Assembly (NCBI GenBank): GCA_029891385.1 | Contig: CM057234.1 | Span: forward strand, 21,376,350-21,440,349 | Direction of reading: 5' to 3' | DNA length: 64,000 bases | Source of the DNA: Erythroxylum novogranatense | Taxonomy: Eukaryota > Streptophyta > Magnoliopsida > Malpighiales > Erythroxylaceae | In this document: one piece after another, positions 47,203 through 61,352 of the stretch | Position numbering within the stretch: position 1 is the stretch's first letter | Layout of the letters: every line of letters begins with the position of its first letter | Program-made: the position numbers and the translations under genes | The notes under the pieces: generated by a model | Seen by the model: the letters and a program-made list of their open reading frames with translations, nothing else | What the model was told of the DNA's origin: nothing | The model's database searches: none

Positions 47203-48790
47203 TTATTCCTTTAACAGTGGACCCCCTGCTGCATTTCCACCAAAAATCATGTTAATGACCCTAACCGGTCGGTCATCTTGTTGTCCAGTGTTCCTGTCGC
47301 CTCTTGCTCTAGATTGTCCTCTCGTTTCGCATCGATCGTCAGTGTTTGCATTTTGCCTCCCTCCATCATTCCTATCATTTCGCCTCCAAGGCTGTCGCCA
47401 GTTGTCGGGCCGACCAGTCCTATGCTCATTATCTCGATCGGCATTTTGTCCGTGCTTCAAAAATCGACCCAGTCTTCCTATTTTAATAAGGAATTCGATT
47501 TCTTTTTTCAAGTGCCAGCAATCTTCCGTGTCATGATCGATGTCTTTGTGAAAACGACAATATAAATCCGGGTCCCTCCTCTCGAGGAGAGTCGTCATCT
47601 TATTGGGTTCTCGGAGGGGTTCCCCATCCGCTCTCATGGCCGCCAGTACTTCCGCATATCGTCTGTTATGCGGGGTGAACTCTCGCCGATTTTCCTGTCG
47701 ATCGGTCGGCTTTCTCCAGCTCGACTGATCCTTCTGTCGCTTGTGGGAAGCGTCCGCTCTGCCGCTCGGCCCGCGGTCGTCTGCCCTACGTTTTGTGTTT
47801 TTCAATACTTCTTCGAGCTGGATGTACTTGTCCGCCCGATTTCTTATCTCTTGAATGGTCTTAGGCTGGTCGAGTGCCAGTGACTTCTTAAACTCCTCGT
47901 CCCTTGTGTTGCTCATCAGTGCTGCCAACATGAACGAGCAAGTGAGGTCGGAGACTTCGACCGCTTCATTATTGAACCGAGTAATGAACTCCCGCAAACT
48001 TTCGTTCCTTCCTTGAGTCAACTGCATGACTTCCAATGCAGTCTTCTGTGGTCGCATACTTGTGGCGAACTGATTGAGGAAGAGCAGCCTAAAATCCTCG
48101 AAGCAAGTAATGCAGCACCGGGGTAAACTATTGAACCATCGTTGAGCCCCTTCTTGAAAGGTGGTGCAAAATGCCTTACACTGAATGGCGTCAGGGATGC
48201 AGTGTAGGTTCATCATCGACTGGAAGTGCTGCAAATAGTCTAGGAGATCGGTCTTTCCAGTGTACTTTTCAGGCGTCGGTATTTTGGCACCGATCGCTGG
48301 GAGGCTATTCAAGATCGCCGGGGTGAAGGGAGAGCTATTCTGAGCTGTTGGACAATCCGGGCGGAAACTCATGGCCGCATTAATCCGATCATCCACGATT
48401 TTTTCTAGGGCTTCAGTAGGATGGCGATCAGTCATCATACCAATCTGTCGTGCGAAAGGCTACTGCTGTTCCGGCTGAGACTGTAAGATCTGACGAATCA
48501 ACAAGTCAGCCGCTTCCTCTATCTGTTTTTGGGTGAGGGAGGTATGCACAGGCGCAGGAGGATTTGCATCTAGGGGTGCCAGAGATTCGAATGCATATCG
48601 GCCTCAGCATTATCCTCCAAGGCTACGCTCTGTTCTTTTTGATCTAGGTTTTGAGGTTGTGGCTGATCATTCAGATGCGAAGACTGTGTGCGAAAATCGT
48701 GGTGTGTTGACAGTAGAGTGGCAGGTAACTGCAAACCCATTCCGTTGTAGCACCAGTGCCGTGACAGCGGCTACATCGGGGTTGACTGCT
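47203..48790 (-). pseudogene. Tat-lineage gag, mostly open but 5' end broken
   Basis: From 48438 leftward 411 codons are open. The Retrotrans_gag domain lies at residues about 50-180 (KYTGKTDLLDYLQHFQSMMN, RWFNSLPRCCITCFEDF, LTQGRNESLREFITRFN). A Lys/Arg-rich linker and a CRFHKDIDHDTEDCWHLKKE box follow; this zinc-knuckle-like motif is typical of Tat gag. The natural start is upstream: the same frame contains ADLLIRQILQSQPEQQ before a TAG (about 48461), and beyond it at least one frameshift and one more stop. At the 3' end a one-base change in a G run separates gag from protease; in intact relatives they are one polyprotein. Confidence 0.9.
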
Positions 48791-48844
48791 GCCGCCTGAT
48801 TTATCTACGTGTTTCTGGACGTGGTACCCTGATGTCAGGCCCCA

Positions 48845-48856
48845 CGGTGGGCGCCA
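48845..48856 (-). other. Primer binding site of the Tat-lineage element
   Basis: On the minus strand TGGCGCCCACCG starts two bases after the 5' LTR end. Tat-type elements use TGGCGCC-starting primer sites, not the iMet type. I do not assign the tRNA. Confidence 0.8.
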
Positions 48857-48858
48857 AT

Positions 48859-49277
48859 TGGTTCAGCCTGATTCTGGCGAGGCTACATGTTGCTGCTTGG
48901 ATCCATGAACTTGACTGTTTCTAACAAGAGTTCCTGCAAAACAACACAAGGCACGCCGGGGGTTGAAATCCGACAAGCCCCTCCGACGCTCAAGTTAGTC
49001 TTTTGTGAGGGTTTTGGTTGCTGTTAAGCAGAGAAAGTTAGGGTTCTAATCTCGTACCTATATCATGGCAAAGTTATACATTTTATATGGAATTGATGCT
49101 AGGTTTAGGTCTTTACGTATGTATGGGAGACTTCCATCTGCAAGTGGGTCATGAATGCGTGGACTAGGGCCTGGGCCTAGCATAATTGGTAAGAACTAGG
49201 TCAGCCCTTGCGGGGTGGACCGATCGGTCCATGAGTCATTTTGAGTAGATTTGGGCCTAGCACGACCGATCCAACCA
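48859..49277 (-). repeat. 5' LTR of the Tat-lineage element
   Basis: It is 419 bp, TGGTTCAGCC to CCAACCA in plus reading, followed by the right flanking pentamer AACAT. Confidence 0.93.
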
Positions 49278-49474
49278 AACATGTCTATGTAAAGTTTCAC
49301 TTCTTAAGATACCTAAATTTAATCTCATGTATTTCAAAGGTGAAGATCAGGTTGGTCGCTGATGTACTCAAATTAATATTATTTTTAAAAGTTTAGAAAA
49401 ACACTTAATGTCTGTAATTTAAAAAAAAACTTATATAATAAATTGATCATTTTGTGGGAATTTACGGGAGAGAT
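49278..49474 (+). pseudogene. Ty1/copia RNase H tail (continuation from 39106)
   Basis: Joining 39106 to 49283 restores the codons around RHVYVKFHFLRYL, the KHI.VK.HF.R box near the end of copia RNase H. A RLVADVLKLILF-like phrase follows. It shows exactly where the Tat-lineage element inserted. Confidence 0.8.
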
Positions 49475-49617
49475 TGTTGAATGTTATTTTCACATATTCT
49501 AGTTTTAGTTGTCCTGATCTTGATATAAGCAGCGGAATTTGTTGCATAAAAATTGCAGTCTGTTATAATGGTGTCTTTGGGTTTGTTAGCTAGCTAGTTG
49601 AATTTCTTTAGGACTTA
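49475..49617 (+). repeat. Truncated 3' LTR of the copia element
   Basis: It is similar to 34222-34370: TGTTGAATGTTATTTTC, TTGTCCTGATCTTGATATAAG and TATAATGGTGTCTTTGGGTT, with similarity ending near TTTCTTTAGGACTT. Confidence 0.75.
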
Positions 49618-49909
49618 ATTCATAGTTGAAAGTTCAATAAATGTCCAAGTTTAATTCTCTCTATTTTAATATTATTGAAAATTTAATATATGGTCTAATT
49701 TTTATAACTTTAGGGCCATGTTTCTAACAAACCAGATCCCCACCCCCAATATGTTTTATGCTATTTTAGTAGTTTAAGGACAAAAAAACAAATTGCATGA
49801 TGCAGAAAAAAAATGGTACGTAGGTGAAAAGCTTCGCAGTTTATTTTGCATGTGAAAATACCAGCAAGGATTAAAGCAGCACCATGGAAGCTTTCGAACT
49901 GTATATTTA
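49618..49909. other. Spacer and 3' flank of the transporter gene
   Basis: AT-rich sequence with no gene. It probably includes the 3' UTR of the transporter gene, which would extend leftward from 49910. Confidence 0.5.
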
Positions 49910-52370
49910 TCATACAGTATCTTTTCCTGGTGCATTCGTTTTCCTGACCATTTCAACAGTGCTATCACTGACATTTTTGTATCTATACCAGTTAGCACAT
50001 AAAAGAAAATAAATAAAGTTGACAATTCCCAGCCCTCCGATCATGAAATAGAAATAATCTAATCTTCCCTTGTTAAGATCTTCCGCTAACCAGTCTCCTC
50101 TTTTAGTTTTTCTGGTGTTTTGGTGGATTATGGAAACCAAGAAGCCACTTAGATAATTGGCTAGTGCATTGGCCATAAAGAAGAATGATTGAGCAATGCT
50201 TCTCATGTTTTCTGGGAATTGCTTGTAGAAGAACTCGGTCTGTGCTACGTACCCAAATCCCTCAGCTAGTCCCGCAATAGCAAGTTGGGGCACTAACCAC
50301 ATACTAGACATTGACGAAATAGTTCCGCCTTTTGGTGCAATGCCTAGGGTTGGCTTAGTAAGAGCAACATGTCTTCTGCGTTCCTCGATTAATCCAGAAA
50401 CGAGCATGCAGATTACTGAAAGAACAATTGATATTCCCATTCTTTGGAGCAAAGTGAATCCACCTTCTTTACCTGTCAACCTTTGGACTAATGGAACTAT
50501 AATTCTATCATATATTGGGATCCAAATTGTGAGTGTCAGCATGGTGAATATAATGTATGTCGCTGCTGGCACCTGAAACTTACTTGAATTGAGATGTCTG
50601 TCAGACTGAAGGGCTTGGAGCACTGTATAAGTCTGTTGTTGGACCAGTGGAATAGAGAAAATTATAGCAGATACCCATATGGGAATTGTTCTTAGGACAC
50701 ATTTCACTTCTTCAACTTGTTGGATGCTACAGAGTTTCCATGGATTGGTAGCTGAACCATCCATATTAAATTTGTCTTCATCTGTTATGATTGCCGCCTT
50801 GTCAAGAAACCTGCAATACATCATGATCGTTTAAGTACAAAATCTTTGTGTGCTCGTAGTCGTAGTACTATAGTTTTACTAACCATCATACTATTTCTTG
50901 AGACCAAAAAATTATGATTGATTTTATTAACTTCAAAAGTACATAGGTTGGTTATCTCACCTAAATTGACTAGTATGTGGAAGTTTAGAGTTGATGGATT
51001 TGGCAGGAAAATAGTTGAATAGAGAGAGCGTTGGATTTTCTGGAACTTTTAGTCTTCTCTTCTTTGTAGCAGTAACGAGTACTTGTGTCAAACTAGTTAA
51101 GGGGCTTCCTTGTGGCTTCACAACAACATAAATTCTTGTTCCCACAAAAAATAGTGCGGTGGAAAGAAACATAAGAAATGCAGGAATGGCCAACCCTATC
51201 CCCCAACTGACATCAGACTGCACATAGACAATGCCTGTTGCCGATACCATCACAGCGAAGGTATAAGTAAAATAATACCAATTGAAGAAACTCGTGATAC
51301 CACCCTTGCCAGATTCAGTCTTTGGATTGAACTGATCAGCTCCAAACGCTAGGTTGCAAGGCCTTATACCACCTGCTGCAATGACTAGTAGAGCGAAAGC
51401 ACTTAGTAAGAAGGTGAATTGCCAAGTTGTTGGCCCCATACACGATGTGTTCTCTTTTGCTGCACATGTTGGAGGGTGAAGACTGGGAATTGCTGCTGTT
51501 AGTGTTAATATCGTCATTCCCTAAATCAAAAGGAAAAAGTTAATAAAGCTAAAACTGACAGTAGAAAAGAGACTAGTTGATTCTTAACAGATAAACTTGA
51601 AACTTCTCATTTTTCTATAGTTATCAAACAACTTCCACCAACAAGAGGGACCGGAGACAAAAATGTCGTAGGTATTATGTGAGAATATTTTACTATCAAA
51701 TTCTGAAAGTGAAGACAAGAAAAAGAACGTCGTATTCCAAATTTAGCAAAACTAATCTCAAATTACTACCATATCTAAATGCTTTAAAAGCATCCATATT
51801 GATCTGAAAAAAAAAAGCCATGTAGGAGGGATTGGTCTACAAAATAATAATGTTCATAAAGAGTAGATCTTCATTGTTAACTAGCAAAACGGAAAGAAAT
51901 GAGAAAAACAAGCATATAGGGAGTACCAAAACGGATGCTATAGAACCAAGAGCTAAAGAGTTGTAACGCCCAAAGTAAGTGTCAGAGAGAAAGGCTCCAA
52001 CTAAAGTAGCCATGCTTGCAGTGCCATTGAAGACATTAACAAATGTGGTGGCAGCAACGCTTTTCATGTTGAAAACTGTTGTTAAATACACCACCAAGTT
52101 TGTGACAGATCCAACAGTACCAAGCTTCTCAAACGTCTCGTTACCTGCATGAATTTTGGGTGGCAAAACAATAAGCAGAATGTTTGAATCAAATATTCAC
52201 AAGCTTCCAGGCAAGAAAATTGCTTCCAATAACATCAGATTCTCTCTTTTCATGCGCTTTCGTTGAATATTCAACTTACCGATGATAAAGGGCATTGCTT
52301 TGATTCCTCTGTAGTTGATGACTTCCCCTCCATCATTTGGATTAGTATCTTCCTCTTGCTTGTTATCCAT
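49910..52370 (-). CDS. NPF2: NRT1/PTR family (NPF2-type) proton-coupled transporter, 4 exons, 589 aa
   Basis: Exons (minus): 52370-52280, 52144-51927, 51520-50961 and 50810-49910. All introns are GT-AG and phases agree, giving 589 residues plus stop, the normal NPF length. The start is the ATG opening MDNKQEEDTNPND. Motifs are MPFIIGNETFEKLG with the ExxEK proton-coupling motif (E33, E36, K37), AAFLSDTYFGRY-like GAFLSDTYFGRY, AAGGIRPCNLAFGADQFNP, SFFNWYYFTYTFAVMVS and QFRFLDKAAI (about residue 289) after the cytoplasmic loop. PAATYIIFTMLTL and RGDWLAEDLNKGRLDYFYF are in the C-terminal half. Twelve membrane helices are expected. The closest remembered relatives are NPF2 members (glucosinolate and low-affinity nitrate carriers), so it is a plasma-membrane proton symporter; the substrate cannot be read from sequence. 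The gene looks intact. Confidence 0.95.
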
Positions 52371-52483
52371 GGATATGCTTCACAAGAAGAGGTGTTTTCT
52401 ATATTATGAAGATATAGCTACAAAACTGCAGAGGATACTATATCTCCAATTTTTAGAAATATAAATGGATCAAGCAGTGATAT

Positions 52484-52494
52484 TTTTATATAGA
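52484..52494 (-). promoter_or_regulatory. TATA box of the NPF transporter gene
   Basis: The minus-strand CTATATAAAAA lies about 115 bp before the ATG, which leaves room for a 5' UTR of about 80 nt. No other TATA-like site is better placed. Confidence 0.65.
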
Positions 52495-55400
52495 ATTCGG
52501 TTGATCGAGGAAGAAACTTGATGCCCAACAGTCTGATAGGGACAACAAGGTTTTCCTATATTATATGGACAAGCTGTCATTGACTGGTAGTAGTACAGGA
52601 TGTCAGATTTGGTGGCTATTGTCGCCATTATTTCTTTATCTTGATCAACATCATATTTTATCACTAAGGCACCAAAGTTTTGTTTCCACACACGCAAAGT
52701 ATCGAGTAATTGGATTTATTAGCTAGACTAAATGAAGTCAATTTACCACTTTATATCAGTATACCTACTATCTATTATCGATAGTTTAAGGAAAAATCAA
52801 ATTTTGAATATCTCTCATCAGATACTAGGGATACTGAGTTCTATAGAACTTATACTTGGAATGATGAACAATAAATAACCAAATGTTGTTGTATTATTGT
52901 ATATAGACCTTCCTTACTGTTACTCATAGCGGCTGAAGTTTTAGGTTATAAATGGTTTATTGAACATTTCTCGCATATTGGAGTCTAAGTTTTAACAGTA
53001 TCTCCATCATTATGCAAAAGTATATCCAATCATCAAGAGATCGGACGCAGGAATACTGTGGAACAAATAAAACATTTCACCAACATGCCAGTTCAAAAGA
53101 TTATTACTTTATGTGGGACGGGGACGTCTTTAATCCAAATCTTCTTTATCGCTTTATAAGTTCCATGTGGTTTGTTTATATACTATGTTTTGTATACTGG
53201 TTTTGAATGGATTGAGAGCCCTCGAAAATGGTTCGAGACTTGGAAGTGAATCGTTCAAATTTTGCATGTAATGCTTTCTTTTGTTTTTTTTTCCATGTTT
53301 TGTACTAACATCAGTAGATGACGTAAGAGTAGATGCATTTATCCATTTCTACCACTGACTTCTTAGACTTGTTTGTGCCTCTCAAGCCCCATTAATTGAA
53401 TTATGAAGTATGCAAGTGGTCATCGATTCCCCCATCTCCAGACTTTTAAATACAAGTATGGTATAGGTTTCTTCAATTGAATATCCATACGACTACTTAA
53501 GTGAAGTTAGCTAACACTCGAGCGTTGAAATGAGAGCCATTTTTTAAACCATTTTCATCTCCATGCGATTTTCTATTATTAGTTCTAGACATAATCAGTG
53601 GAGGTTGAAACCTTTACAAAAACCCTTAATTAATGAGAACCCCGCGACACTGTTCCATTTAATTGAAGAGTACTTCATAGTATACAAGTTTCGTTGTCTT
53701 GCACAAGACAAAGTGACTTTTATAACGCACCCACCAAAATCTTCTTTCTCATCACACAAGTTTTTCTACTTGTATGAAAGCATCTTTACCAGTTTAGTGG
53801 ATCACACTATAATTTGAACCCACTAAGACTCTTGATGTCAGCATCTTTTAAAGCATCTTAACTTCTCTCCTTATAAATCTTTTATCTTTTTATTTACTCA
53901 GCACCATTGGAGAGTTTTTTGAAATGAAAACGACCAGGAAGCCGGCTTAGGAAAAACAAAGCAGCCTTCAAAAACTACAGCACTGAGTCGAAATGTGAAT
54001 TGATGACGACGACTTTGCTATGTCCCAAATTACAATCAGAATCTCTTCAGAGCCGTCAAATAAACACGTCTGAATTGTAAGGACTATTCAAATCATAAAA
54101 TAAATAGATGAGAACGATATGGTGATCCACAAGTTCTTGTTGAAATCATCGTAAAAAGTAGAACTTGTAGTTTACATTGTGCTAGTTACTTGGACTTTTG
54201 TGCATTTTTGACGCTCACAATGTTAAAGTGATTTTTATTTTCCTACTTTGGTATAGAATTCTTATTTAGTTGGTTTTGATTTATAAAATTCTTATTTTTT
54301 TTTTCTTTTTGGCAGTAGCTTTCTCCTGCCTATTTAGTATTATTAAATTTGCAGTGTCAAATTAATAATTTTTAGCGGAATCATAAACTATTTTTGTTAA
54401 ACAATAAATCATTAGCTAACTCTAGCATTAGGAAGGGACGACGTGGTTTAGCTAACCTTTCTGGTTATAGTCATGATAGGACTCCGACAGCAGGAAAGCT
54501 TTTTCACAATAATAATCAACGTACGGTAACAAATGGCATCAAGCTCTCTGGTCCATATATAGCCACCACACCAACACACTTTGCAATAGTGGACTTAGTC
54601 CATCCACTTAATGTGATTCATGTCTACATGGTCTTACCTACTCCTACAATATGTGACGTGCCCTGTAACGCTGGCATCAGGAGCACACTATGTGAAAATT
54701 AAGCAGTGATGAATATGGTCCCACGCTCTTATTCATGCTATCTCTTGATGAGATTGAAGCTGCAATTAAGGCCAATCAATTTGTTATTCGGCACCACAGG
54801 CTCGAACCAATACTGTTGTTGTAATCAGATTGTCAATAGCCGTGAGCATAGTTATTAAAAATTTGAAGCAGATTAAAGGCCAATCAAGAGTCTGGGTTTT
54901 CTCGTAGAATTCGCCGTTGACTTTGATCCTTGAGCCTGGTGGACAAATCTAAATATGATCGGTACGTGGTGGGAGGAATAAATTATATTGGCAATTGCTT
55001 TAAAATTTCGTCAATTAAGTTGTAGAAATTGTTGGGAAATGGAGAGAGCTACACAGATTCCTTCCTGAGAATTTGCAAATTATGTTTCTTTAACTGGAAC
55101 TCTTATTATTAATTAATTAAAAGCCCAAACAAATTGATCCATTTAGAGTCATGTTTATTAATAAAAGAGACATCGAGATAGGTTCTATGTTCTACCTTTA
55201 AGGGATGTCTAGTAAAGATGCTAATGTTTGGAATCTTGACCAAAATATGTGGATGATGGGGACAATCCCGCAAGAAAATATATATAGTCACATGTTATGC
55301 TTTAAACAGTTATAAAATTGGATGAAATAACTGCTAACGAAAGGTTTCAGCTAAAAAGTTAAACAACTACAACTACAACTACAAATACAAATATATACAT

Positions 55401-56454
55401 ACAGGTTGATTTATAACAACATTGACATGCATAATAGTAACACTTATTATTGGATGATCAATCACAATAATCAAATAATGGACGATCAATCACATTAATC
55501 AAATAACAGTGCGGAAAATAAAATAAACACACAGATTTACGTTATTTATCAAAATATGATTACGTTCACAGGCGTCTGTGAAATTGTTTTCCAATGACAT
55601 GATATATTAGGAGAATACAATATATTTATACGTCCAGGAGAATACAAAAAATATAACATGAGTCAGGTGTAAAGCCTAGTATATTTTATAAGCCCAGTTA
55701 AAATTTGTGTTAGGCATATCAATTAAGCTCTGCATACGTATACAGTCCTTATTTTTATCTTTAAATTCAATATCGTTTACTTTTGCTTGTAGGGAAGGCA
55801 ATACTGTAGCTCACGAACTTGCCTCCTATTCTAGTCGCTTTGATCAGGACGTATACTTTTTATAATTTAACTCATGAAATTCATTATCATTTAACTATTC
55901 TAAAAAAATGCTAATATTTTGTTAAAACATGCATTATTTTTAAAAATAGAATTGCCATATGACATTTTAAATCATACCTTAATTTTTTTAATGAAAAACC
56001 TATTAAAAAATACGTGTGCCTTTTTGAAAGGTACGATGATTAGTTTTCAGAATATTGAATGATATTATTTAAAAATTATATTAAACTAATAAATTTATGT
56101 ATTATTGGAAGCCTGTTTATCAGGCGGAATGAGCCACAAAGGACTTTGTAACTCGCTGTAAATTAGAATCCAACAGGACAAAGGACTTACTGTTAAAAGC
56201 TGAAAGTGGGAAGGGGAGTAAATGAAATAAAAGGTGAATGGTATTGAACAAGCCCAGGGTGTCCAGCGGCCCAACAAGACTCGTCAACAACGGACAAGGC
56301 ACAATTTTTGCCAATACAATATGAGATAGATAGTATGCGAGAGAGGTTAAAGTCACACTGAAAATAGCAAACTGCAGATTCATTTAATGGTAGCAATTAA
56401 GCTAAAATATACCTAACCTTCCACATGGATTGTCACGGGATATAGTGGACTGCT
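52495..56454. other. Intergenic region, about 4 kb, no supported gene
   Basis: It is AT-rich, with only short frames. A 102-codon frame at 54394-54702 on the plus strand has no recognisable domain; a CATATATAGCC site at about 54556 lies within it. There is a CAACTA microsatellite at about 55361-55392. A 30-bp unit with GATCAATCACA(A/T)TAATCAAATAA is repeated twice at about 55455-55507. The left part probably holds the NPF promoter and the right part the 3' UTR of the next gene. Confidence 0.6.
55455..55507. repeat. Two-copy 30-bp direct repeat
   Basis: GGATGATCAATCACAATAAT is followed by GGACGATCAATCACATTAAT 30 bp later, each continuing CAAATAA. Confidence 0.8.
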
Positions 56455-60123
<3,669 letters not shown>

Positions 60124-60766
60124 TTTTCTTCGTCTAAGCTTCCGTTAAGCAGTACGAAGATTCTGTTAAGCGAAATGAGTTGAATGGTTATTAATAATAA
60201 GTACAGCCTTTGACAGTCCTACCTACGTAGCTCCGTCAGTTGGTAGAATGACATGCGAGACTAGAGTAGAGTGACCTTTTCTCCGGTTGAAGTGTAGTCG
60301 TCTTCTACTATCTTAGCGAGGAGTACAGATCGTTTGGTAATATTAAGGTGTTTTATTTAATTTAACGAATTTTAATTATTTATTTATATAAGTCTTAAGT
60401 AAATTTATTTTACGTGAGTCTCGTAAAATAAATAATTGAGATTCTATAAAACAGAATAAGACAGAATAATATTGAACAAAGAATCATGACGAGTCATTTG
60501 CGTAATGCGGCAACCAAAATTAACTATTTGTATTAACGGAAGAGCTATTCTTTTTCTTAAAAGGATTTGATTATTTATGTTAATTGTTCTTAGTCAAAAA
60601 TCTGAAAGCTCAAAATCTTTTTTTTTTTAAAACTCTTTCGTTTCGTAAGGAACAAACTGAAAGGAACATATATAAATTTCTAACTTAATTCATACTTAGA
60701 TCACCACCCCTCCAGCGACCTAAGGCATGAAGCAAAGAGAGCTGGTATGGATGACTTGGCAAAATA
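60124..60766. other. Intergenic spacer with the methyltransferase promoter
   Basis: No gene is seen. The first 150 bp should hold the 5' UTR and promoter of the methyltransferase gene, but no clear TATA box was found, as is common for housekeeping genes. The left-pointing gene at 60767 ends here too, so its 3' UTR lies in this spacer. Confidence 0.6.
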
Positions 60767-61297
60767 CTAGACATTTTCTACTCTGTTGATGCCTGAATTT
60801 GATTCCTTTTTCCTCTTAGAATAGCCATTTTTGGCTTCTTCACACATGCAGACTGTGAAAACAAAGGCACTGCCCACAAATGCAATGCCATACACGGACG
60901 CTGACAGATTGGGGATAGTTAACAAGTGATAAACAAACCCAACAAGCATGGCAGAGGATAACCCCCATATGGTCGTTTTCAAAAGTCTTCTCTTGGATGA
61001 GTCCTGATGCGGAGGCAAGTGATGGAGGATGGTCAAGCAGTAGCATAACACAAAATAGCCAAAGTAAACAAAAACGATGAAAGCTACCATGGGGAAGTCA
61101 CGGTAGCTATATGCAAGAACTATAGTATTGATACTGTTATACGTCATGCAAAAGAAAGACAGAGAGTATGCAAATTTTGCAGAATCGGGGAAATATCTAG
61201 CAAGAGGAGTTGGTTTTCTTCTGTAATGATCTGGAAACATTTTTTCTGACTTGGAAGGCTCAAGAACTTGCGCTGGCGATGAAGACAATGAGAACAT
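60767..61297 (-). CDS. Four-helix membrane protein of unknown function, single exon, 176 aa
   Basis: The open frame starts MFSLSSSPAQVLEPSKSEKM and ends GINRVENV. Four hydrophobic segments are visible: about 42-62 (AYSLSFFCMTYNSINTIVLA), 67-93 (FPMVAFIVFVYFGYFVLCYC), 109-130 (TTIWGLSSAMLVGFVYHLLT) and 133-152 (SVYGIAFVGSAFVFTVCMC). The N-terminal 40 residues and C-terminal 25 residues are polar, the latter Lys-rich (SKRKKES). The loop HHLPPHQDSSKRRLLK separates helix pairs. I do not recognise a named family, although it looks like small plant transmembrane proteins of unknown function. A well-placed TATA box, no internal stops and sequence composition unlike the surrounding spacer support a real gene. 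Confidence 0.8.
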   Translation of the reverse strand: MFSLSSSPAQVLEPSKSEKMFPDHYRRKPTPLARYFPDSAKFAYSLSFFCMTYNSINTIVLAYSYRDFPMVAFIVFVYFGYFVLCYCLTILHHLPPHQDSSKRRLLKTTIWGLSSAMLVGFVYHLLTIPNLSASVYGIAFVGSAFVFTVCMCEEAKNGYSKRKKESNSGINRVENV

Positions 61298-61343
61298 AAA
61301 TGTTTTGTGCTTTGGCTTAGAAACTCAGATTCAGAATTCGGTT

Positions 61344-61352
61344 CTTTATAAA
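61344..61352 (-). promoter_or_regulatory. TATA box of the four-helix protein gene
   Basis: On the minus strand ATTTATAAAG lies about 50 bp before the ATG at 61297, implying a short 5' UTR of about 15-20 nt. Confidence 0.65.

Larger units (their letters stand above)
39107..49277 (-). mobile_element. Complete but inactive Ty3/gypsy Tat-lineage (Retand-like) retrotransposon
   Basis: The element is 10,171 bp with 419-bp LTRs at both ends (TGGTTCAGCC...CCAACCA in plus reading). The order from right to left is 5' LTR, PBS, gag, protease, reverse transcriptase, RNase H, second RNase H, integrase, tandem repeats, an antisense gene and the 3' LTR. A second, archaeal-type RNase H and an extra antisense gene between integrase and 3' LTR are known hallmarks of Tat/Retand relatives. 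Flanking pentamers are GACAT (39102-39106) and AACAT (49278-49282), a duplication with one later change. Counting by eye, the LTRs differ at about 25 of 419 positions, nearly all transitions. Confidence 0.94.

Noticed and set aside
54394..54702. A 102-codon frame in the intergenic region
   Set aside because: No domain, no convincing promoter for it and no codon pattern distinct from spacer.
56095..56396. Overlapping minus-strand frames left of the methyltransferase stop codon
   Set aside because: They lie in the likely 3' UTR or spacer, and the real gene ends with a conserved C-terminus at 56455.
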